The notes under the pieces are model-generated. The model was not told the origin of the DNA. It did no database searches and saw nothing but the letters and a program-made list of their open reading frames with translations. Of a DNA stretch of 64,000 bases, positions 58,856 through 64,000 are shown in pieces. The translations under genes were made by a program, and so were the position numbers. Position 1 is the stretch's first letter. Each line of letters opens with the position of its first letter. The stretch is from Candidatus Woesearchaeota archaeon. Its GTDB lineage: Archaea > Nanobdellota > Nanobdellia > Woesearchaeales > JAFGPW01. Where the stretch lies: the NCBI GenBank assembly GCA_016935985.1, contig JAFGPW010000005.1, forward strand, positions 1 to 64,000, in the 5' to 3' direction.

Positions 58856-59842
58856 ATGAAGCATACGTATCTGGCAGGCATCACGCTCGTCGTGATGCTC
58901 CTCATGCTCACCGGCCAGTCCTGCGCCGGCACTGGCACAATCGGCTGGGGGAACTCCCAGGGCGGCAACGCCGACTACGACTACCGGACCGGCTCACGCG
59001 GGCTCATGTTGCAGTTCATACGGAACGCGCCGCCGCCGGAGATCTTCGCTGGCGATGGCACCAATTTCCAGATCGAGGTGCGCAACGTCGGCACCTACCC
59101 ATCTCCGGAATCGGGATCCTCGCTCGACGGCAAGATCGTCGTCGGCGGATTCGACAGCACCGCGTTCTCCAACAGCATCAGGAACGGCGACTCGCAATCG
59201 CTTCCCGGGAACATCCTCATCGGCAAGAGCCAGTTCAATCCGGAGGGGAGCTACGCGATCGTCAGCTTCCCGACGAGCGGCGTCGCGACGGTCGACGTCC
59301 CGCAGAACCTGAACTACTACGACCCGTGGATCATCGCTTCGGCATGCTACCATTACACCACGACCGCCGGCGCGAACGTGTGCATCGACCCTGACCCGTA
59401 CACCATCCAGCGCGAGAACGAGGTGTGCACCGTACGCGACGTCTCGCTCGGATCACAGGGGGCGCCGGTCGCCATCACCTCGGTTGAGGAGGACGTCATG
59501 ACGAACAGGATCCTCTTCAAGATCAACATCGCGAACGTGGGCGGCGGCACTATCGTCGGCCCTGACTACTACAGCGAGTGCCCGTTCAACCTCAGGAACG
59601 AGATGATTGACATCGTCGACGTGCATGTTAGCTCGAGCAGCCTCGGCACCGCCTCCTGCCAGCCGAACAACGGCCAGGACCTGCGGCTCCTGAACGGGAG
59701 AGGCGTGCTCTACTGCTACTTCACCGCGCCCGCGTCGACCGGTCCGGCGTATGAGACCCCCATACAGATCGACGTCGACTATGTCTACATGGACAGCATA
59801 AAGACGCGCGTCAAGATATTCTCGGCGCCTGCCTCGAACTGA
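58856..59842 (+). CDS. Lipoprotein, paralogue 2 of 3
   Basis: 328 aa from ATG 58856 (MKHTYLAGITLVVMLLML, TGQSC lipobox). Mature region: SRGLMLQFIRNAPPPEIFAG, NFQIEVRNVGTYPSPESGSS, IIASACYHYTTTAGANVCID, LGSQGAPVAITSVEE, NIANVGGGTIVGPDYYSECP, closing strand PIQIDVDYVYMDSIKTRVKI. Alignment with paralogues 1 and 3 is clear over the whole length. Its own promoter lies 19 nt after the stop of paralogue 1, so dose of the three may differ. Confidence 0.85.
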   Translation: MKHTYLAGITLVVMLLMLTGQSCAGTGTIGWGNSQGGNADYDYRTGSRGLMLQFIRNAPPPEIFAGDGTNFQIEVRNVGTYPSPESGSSLDGKIVVGGFDSTAFSNSIRNGDSQSLPGNILIGKSQFNPEGSYAIVSFPTSGVATVDVPQNLNYYDPWIIASACYHYTTTAGANVCIDPDPYTIQRENEVCTVRDVSLGSQGAPVAITSVEEDVMTNRILFKINIANVGGGTIVGPDYYSECPFNLRNEMIDIVDVHVSSSSLGTASCQPNNGQDLRLLNGRGVLYCYFTAPASTGPAYETPIQIDVDYVYMDSIKTRVKIFSAPASN

Positions 59843-59907
59843 GAGGCAGGCGTCATCAGGTCGCCGTTCTTCGGCAAGGACGCTCCCTCTCGAGCGCACG
59901 AAGGGAA

Positions 59908-59921
59908 AAATTTATATATAG
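59908..59921 (+). promoter_or_regulatory. TATA box of lipoprotein 3
   Basis: AAATTTATATATAG about 115 nt before ATG 60033. It leaves a leader of roughly 85 nt with a GGAGGT ribosome-binding site (60019-60026) and a three-codon ATG at 59980. Confidence 0.6.
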
Positions 59922-60032
59922 TATAAACCAGAGAAAGAGAATACAGTTGAGGAACTACCATCCAGTCGGTATCACGGCCGGATGCGTGGATGAGGGACTG
60001 CTGTTTATACAGGAAAAGAGGAGGTTTGCAAA

Positions 60033-61010
60033 ATGGCGAACAGATATCTAATTGGTCTTGTCGTGCTCGTATCGCTGTTCTTCGTGACCGGCCAGGGCTG
60101 CGGCGCAGGAACTGGCGGCAGCGGAGGCGGAGGCGGCGCCGGCTTCGTCGGTGGATCCGACGGCCTTGCCATGGATTTCCTGACCGACTCGCCGCCAGGG
60201 GAGGTATTCGACCAGAACACCTATCCCTTCGACATCACCATCCGCGTCGAGAACAAGGGCGAGGATGACGTCGGCGCCGGCGAGTACAAGCTCGGCATCG
60301 AGGGCTTCTCGCCTGACGATTTCGGCCAGACGCAGGCGGTCATGATGGGCTGGCCCACTACCGTTCTCGAGGGCGCGAGGAAGGACGCCGGCGGAAACCT
60401 CATCGATGGAACGATTGAGTATTTCAGCTTCCCGTACGGAGGCGGCATGTTCTCCTACCAGGGGCAGGTCGTGAAGTCAGAGATCTTCACCGTGCGCGCG
60501 AAGATGTGCTACACCTACGAGACCACCGCGACCGCGCTCCTGTGCTACCGCGAGGACACGCTCGGCATCAATGACGAGGGCGTGTGCGAGGTCGACGGCA
60601 CCAAGAGCGTCGACAGCTCCGGCTCGCCGATCCACGTGACGAGGCTCGACGAGACGAAGCAGGGATCGGACACCATCCGGTTCACCTTCGACGTCGCCCA
60701 TCGCGGCACCGGCAAGATCTACGGGCCTGCCGCCGACCAGAACGACCTCTGCACGCATGACGTGCAGAACGAGGATCGCGTCCTCGTGACCGTCGACACC
60801 GGCATGGCAACGGCCCCGGTCTGCTCAGGCCTCGGGAACTCGAACACCGGCGAAGTGACGCTCCAGTCAGGCGGCAAGAGGACAATCACCTGCTCGCAGG
60901 AGGTCGGGGCGGTCACCGGCTCGTACGAGAAGGTGGTGACGATAACGCTCAAGTACGATTACGAGCAGTCGAAGGACACGAGCCTCATCGTCAAGCCGTC
61001 TGAGCAGTGA
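60033..61010 (+). CDS. Lipoprotein, paralogue 3 of 3
   Basis: 325 aa: signal YLIGLVVLVSLFFVTGQGC with lipobox Cys, then a Gly-rich spacer (GTGGSGGGGGAGFVGG) that could extend the domain off the membrane. The shared opening is SDGLAMDFLTDSPPGEVF, followed by ITIRVENKGEDDVGAGEYKL, AKMCYTYETTATALLCYRED, GSPIHVTRLDE, and final VTITLKYDYEQSKDTSLIV. It diverges most from the others between residues 95 and 135. A strong ribosome-binding site and separate promoter suggest high expression. A T-rich terminator follows. Confidence 0.85.
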   Translation: MANRYLIGLVVLVSLFFVTGQGCGAGTGGSGGGGGAGFVGGSDGLAMDFLTDSPPGEVFDQNTYPFDITIRVENKGEDDVGAGEYKLGIEGFSPDDFGQTQAVMMGWPTTVLEGARKDAGGNLIDGTIEYFSFPYGGGMFSYQGQVVKSEIFTVRAKMCYTYETTATALLCYREDTLGINDEGVCEVDGTKSVDSSGSPIHVTRLDETKQGSDTIRFTFDVAHRGTGKIYGPAADQNDLCTHDVQNEDRVLVTVDTGMATAPVCSGLGNSNTGEVTLQSGGKRTITCSQEVGAVTGSYEKVVTITLKYDYEQSKDTSLIVKPSEQ

Positions 61011-61020
61011 AGGCCGAAAC

Positions 61021-61053
61021 GCCCTTTTTTCTTCCTTTTTCTTCACTCTTTTC
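61021..61053 (+). terminator. Oligo-T terminator of the surface-protein locus
   Basis: GCCCTTTTTTCTTCCTTTTT then CTTCACTCTTTTCCC, 10 nt after the stop of lipoprotein 3. Repeated T-runs are the standard archaeal terminator. Confidence 0.65.
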
Positions 61054-61076
61054 CCATGCCTTAGGCAAGGGGAGAA

Positions 61077-62864
61077 TTAGTGGATGGCCTCTTTCAAGGC
61101 CTTCTCGATGTTCTCATGGTGGTAGCCCGAGTTGGCGAGCGAGTGCCTGATTTGCTCTGGAGAATCCATGTGCTCGAGCGCGATCCTGATTAGCGGGACC
61201 ATCTCCTCGACCTGCTCGTCGTCGGTAAGATGGAGCTCGAAGCGGTCACCCTGCCCTTCTGGCGCAGGCGCAGGAGACGCAGGCTTCCCCCTTATAGGAA
61301 GGATATCACGGGCAGGCGAGGGCATGCCTGCCATGCGCTCTCCGTCAGGCGGCCCCTGCTCGGCTTCGGCACGCGGGACCGGACTGCCGGGAAGAGGCCC
61401 GATCGGCCGCAGCGCCGCAGGCATCGGCGCGCCGCGCGAGGCCTCGGCGATCAGGAGGCGGTCGCGCAGCTTCTGGACGACGTTCGAGAGCACTTCGATC
61501 TTGGTCTTGAGGTCGAGCTGCTGCTTCGTGTGGTCCTCGATGATCCTCCTGATGCGCGCCTCATGCCGCTCCTTGTTCTCCTGGATTATGTGGAGATAGG
61601 CCTGCTCGCGCGCGGCGAGCGTCTGGCGAGCCTCCGCCGCCCTCGCCTGCGTCTCGGAAAGCGCCCGTTTCGCCTCCGCGAGCTGCGAGGCGATCCCCGC
61701 CCCGGATTCGGCGACGAGCCTCCCCTTCTCCTGCTGGACCACGAGGTCGGTCTTGAAGCGCTCGAGCACCTTGTTCTTGTTGAGCAGCTGCCGCTTCAGC
61801 ATCCAGAGGTACTTGCCCTTGGTGAGCAGGTCCTTCGCGAGCACCTCCTGGTTGCGGCCGAGCTCCTGCTTCGCCCTCTCGAGCTCGGCGATGCGCGCGT
61901 CCCTCCCCTTGACCTGGTCGCGGACTGCTGCGGCGAGCTCCTCCTGGACCTTCAGCCGCTCCTTGTAGTCGGCGACAATCTCGTCGTGGGCGTCGAGGTA
62001 GGAAGACATCTCCGCGAGCTTCGCGCCCGCCTCCTTGAGACGGACCTCGGCCGCCGCTGTCGCTGCCTGCTCGTCGCGCAGGAGCTTCTTGCCATCGAGC
62101 ATCTCCAGCTCCTTCGCGACGAGCTTCGCCTTGAGCACCTCGAGCATCGCCGCGGCCTTCTCGCCCACCTCGGCGACATTCATCAGCCGGTTCTGCATCG
62201 CGAGGCGGTCCGCCCGCCCTTCCTCTACCGCCTTCACGAGCGCCTCCCTCTCGTCGGTCAGCGAACCGGCGCTCTTCTGGAGCGCGGCGATCTCGGCGTC
62301 CTTCTCGCGCAGCGCCCTGATAAGCCGTCCGATCTCCGCGTTCCTGAAGGCGAGGTTCTCCTTCAGCCGCCCGATCCCCTCCACGAACTTCGGCAGGAGG
62401 TGCGCCTTCGCGATGAGTTTCTCGAACTGCCGCTCCCGTGCCTCAGCCATGCGCTGGTGGCTCTCGAGGTTCTTGGCGAGCTCCTGGATGAGGGCGTTCT
62501 TGAGGTTGATGGTGTCATAGAACTTCTGGAGGCGCTTGTCCAGCTTCTCGAGGATGATGGATTTCTTGATGCTCCTCTGCTTCAGGAACGATAGGTCGGC
62601 GTCGAGGCGCTGGATAATCGCCTCCTTCTCCATGAGCTGGCCGGTGAGCGCCCGCGCGGTCTCGTCAGGCGCCAGCTCGGCGGTCTTCTCGCGGAGCACC
62701 TCGAGCTCGTCGTTGAGCTTGAGGATCGTCCGCTTGTTCTCCTCGAGAGCGGCTGAGAGGGTCTTGTTGAGGCCCATCGCCTTCTTGGAATCCGCCGCGA
62801 TCTGAGAAATCAGGTCTGCGGTCGCAGCCTTCGGCTGCGTATGCTGCTGTGTCTTACGCGGCAT
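61077..62864 (-). CDS. 595-aa coiled-coil protein with C-terminal UBA-like helices, coupled to rfcS
   Basis: Function unknown. Residues about 15-460 are almost continuous heptad-rich coiled coil (DELEVLREKTAELAPDETAR; KKSIILEKLDKRLQKFYDTI; RERQFEKLIAKAHLLPKFVE; AELERAKQELGRNQEVLAKD). A Pro-rich, probably disordered linker (about 475-540) and a small helical domain SPEQIRHSLANSGYHHENIE close the chain. No ATPase motif, signal or membrane helix is present, so it is not an SMC protein. ATG 62864 lies inside rfcS, overlapping its 3' end by 11 nt, so translation is likely coupled to the clamp loader subunit. Confidence 0.85.
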   Translation of the reverse strand: MPRKTQQHTQPKAATADLISQIAADSKKAMGLNKTLSAALEENKRTILKLNDELEVLREKTAELAPDETARALTGQLMEKEAIIQRLDADLSFLKQRSIKKSIILEKLDKRLQKFYDTINLKNALIQELAKNLESHQRMAEARERQFEKLIAKAHLLPKFVEGIGRLKENLAFRNAEIGRLIRALREKDAEIAALQKSAGSLTDEREALVKAVEEGRADRLAMQNRLMNVAEVGEKAAAMLEVLKAKLVAKELEMLDGKKLLRDEQAATAAAEVRLKEAGAKLAEMSSYLDAHDEIVADYKERLKVQEELAAAVRDQVKGRDARIAELERAKQELGRNQEVLAKDLLTKGKYLWMLKRQLLNKNKVLERFKTDLVVQQEKGRLVAESGAGIASQLAEAKRALSETQARAAEARQTLAAREQAYLHIIQENKERHEARIRRIIEDHTKQQLDLKTKIEVLSNVVQKLRDRLLIAEASRGAPMPAALRPIGPLPGSPVPRAEAEQGPPDGERMAGMPSPARDILPIRGKPASPAPAPEGQGDRFELHLTDDEQVEEMVPLIRIALEHMDSPEQIRHSLANSGYHHENIEKALKEAIH

Positions 62865-63819
62865 GGTGTCGTATGGCGAACTGGGCGAGGAGCGCCTCGA
62901 GCTGGAGGAACTCGTCGCTCCCTTCGACCATCCTGAACTCGATCTCGCCGCACTTGTCGACGAGGGTGATCTTCCGCTCCGAAGGGATGTCGAGGTCCCA
63001 GACGGCCTTCTGTATCTGCTTGATGACATCGGTCCCCGAGAGCCCATGGGCGGTCATGGTGGCGAGCAGGAGATCCCGCGCCTCGACGAACCTGCCGGCG
63101 AGCGCATGCGCGAGAATCTGGGCTATCTCCTTCGGCTGGGCGACGGACGCGACCGCGTAGACGAGCTCCTTGGTGATCCGTTTGGATGAGGCGGCGCAGC
63201 TCTGCAACAGGTTCTCGAGGCGCCTGCAGTCGCCGCCCGATACCTCGCAGAGCGCGCTTCGCGCGTCGGCTGCCACCGTGAGCCCCTCTGCCTTCGCGAT
63301 CGCGTCGACGATCGGGGCGAGGTCTGCGGCATCGAGAGGCCTGAAGCGGAACACCGTGCACCGGCTCTGGATAGGGTCGATGATCTTGCTCGAGTAGTTG
63401 CAGGAGAGGATGAAACGGGTCGTCTGGGTATAGTTCTCCATGGTCCGACGCAACGCCTGTTGGGCCTCCTTGGTGAGCGCGTCGCACTCATCCAGGTAGA
63501 TGATCTTGAACGGGACGTCGCCGATCGCCCGCGTCCGCGCGAAGTCCTTCACTTTGGTCCGGATCACGTCGATGCCGCGCTCATCCGACGCGTTGAGCTC
63601 GAGCAGGTTCTGCCGCCAACCCTCGCCGAAGAGCGTGCGCGCGACGACGAGGGCGAGCGTGGTCTTCCCGACGCCTGCGGGCCCTGAGAAGAGCAGGTGC
63701 GGCATGTTCTTGCCCTCGACGAACCCCGACACACGGCGTACGACCTCGGCCTGGCCCGTGACCTCGCCGAACGTCTTCGGCCGGTACTTCTCAGTCCAGA
63801 TGGCGTGCTGCTGATCCAT
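62854..63819 (-). CDS. rfcS: Replication factor C small subunit
   Basis: AAA+ subunit of the clamp loader that opens PCNA. 321 aa: WTEKYRPKTFGEVTGQAEVV, Walker A FSGPAGVGKTT (about 45-55), LNASDERGIDVIR, Walker B IIYLDECDAL, sensor/arginine finger LSCNYSSKIIDPIQSRCTVF (SRC motif). Typical length. RFC large subunit is not in the window. TATA at 63841-63850 predicts leaderless translation. Its last 11 nt overlap the coiled-coil gene. Confidence 0.98.
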   Translation of the reverse strand: MDQQHAIWTEKYRPKTFGEVTGQAEVVRRVSGFVEGKNMPHLLFSGPAGVGKTTLALVVARTLFGEGWRQNLLELNASDERGIDVIRTKVKDFARTRAIGDVPFKIIYLDECDALTKEAQQALRRTMENYTQTTRFILSCNYSSKIIDPIQSRCTVFRFRPLDAADLAPIVDAIAKAEGLTVAADARSALCEVSGGDCRRLENLLQSCAASSKRITKELVYAVASVAQPKEIAQILAHALAGRFVEARDLLLATMTAHGLSGTDVIKQIQKAVWDLDIPSERKITLVDKCGEIEFRMVEGSDEFLQLEALLAQFAIRHHAA

Positions 63820-63840
63820 GGTGCGGGTAAGGGAAGGGTC

Positions 63841-63850
63841 CTATAAAAAC
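63841..63850 (-). promoter_or_regulatory. TATA box of rfcS and the coiled-coil gene
   Basis: Minus-strand GTTTTTATAG, 22-31 nt upstream of ATG 63819. Confidence 0.6.
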
Positions 63851-63911
63851 ATTGCGCGCTTGCCGTGGAGCGGCCGGACAGGCAGTGAGAAAGAGGGGAA
63901 AAAGGAAAAGA

Positions 63912-64000
63912 TCAGATGATATCCTCTTCGGCGATGACCATGAAGTCGCCGATGGCGATCACCGCTGAGAACGGGATGAGGATGTTGCCCTCCTTGTCCT
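63912..64000 (-). CDS. PRC-barrel protein, C-terminal fragment cut by window edge
   Basis: The last 28 codons of a minus-strand gene: DKEGNILIPFSAVIAIGDFM then VIAEEDII and a stop. The pattern of a conserved turn, IPFSAVxAIGD and a final hydrophobic strand is the end of a PRC barrel, and resembles the end of the PRC protein at 20559-20825 (VPHQLTKSIGDVMII). It lies upstream of rfcS on the same strand; 92 nt separate them and rfcS has its own TATA box. Confidence 0.75.
   Translation of the reverse strand, partial: DKEGNILIPFSAVIAIGDFMVIAEEDII

Noticed and set aside
1..64000. CRISPR arrays, insertion sequences, integrases or rRNA genes
   Set aside because: No regularly spaced repeats, transposase or integrase motifs, or rRNA-like sequence were seen. 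The only compositional outlier is the HNH gene at 25.8-26.6 kb.

Overview
The window is archaeal, from a GC-rich genome. Evidence: a full archaeal S10-spc ribosomal operon with eukaryote-like proteins (L19e, L32e, S4e, L34e, L14e) plus aIF1 and RNase P p29; PCNA, RFC small subunit, primase, Hef, pelota, aRNase J and TrmB; TATA-box promoters (acatttataaa type) 25-35 nt upstream of many start codons; and two intron-containing tRNAs. The single-chain primase, charged tails on ribosomal proteins, small coiled-coil proteins and DPANN-style surface proteins suggest a DPANN-like lineage (Micrarchaeota/Diapherotrites-like). That placement is inference; I cannot run a phylogeny. The cell keeps pyrimidine genes (carA, carB, pyrB), so it is not a minimal parasite for this pathway.

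Layout. 1-5.1 kb: pyrB (cut by the window edge), carB and carA on the minus strand. 5.3-6.7 kb: three small coiled-coil proteins, two sharing a duplicated domain. 6.7-10.2 kb: CorA, intron-containing tRNA-Leu, alpha/beta hydrolase, RNase J. 10.2-13.4 kb: a family-B polymerase homologue with an intact exonuclease site and lost polymerase motifs, followed by PCNA. 13.6-16.4 kb: P2-type cation ATPase. 16.4-22.8 kb: small hypothetical, PHP, CBS, PRC-barrel and TraB genes, intron-containing tRNA-Gly, an M50-like membrane protein with a broken active site, and a small membrane protein. 22.9-25.7 kb: metallo-beta-lactamase protein and Hef. 25.8-26.6 kb: a strikingly AT-rich HNH membrane gene that looks acquired. 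26.6-30.5 kb: RAM-domain protein, LemA, HtpX, TOPRIM protein, single-chain primase.

30.8-46.5 kb: ribosomal/SecY superoperon behind a leader with mutually exclusive hairpins. 46.5-54.3 kb (minus strand): PheT/PheS, TrmB regulator, membrane pyrophosphatase and pelota, with a 393-nt non-coding gap holding nested palindromes. 54.5-61.0 kb: a surface-protein locus with one pilin-leader-like membrane protein, one large membrane-anchored Cys-rich protein and three paralogous lipoproteins. 61.1-64 kb (minus strand): a 595-aa coiled-coil protein overlapping rfcS, then the end of a second PRC-barrel gene.

Replication and repair genes recur (polymerase-like protein, PCNA, Hef, primase, RFC-S) but at separate loci. 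The strongest candidates for something undescribed are the five-gene surface locus, the exonuclease-only polymerase beside PCNA, the coiled-coil protein coupled to rfcS, and the 5.3-6.7 kb coiled-coil trio.
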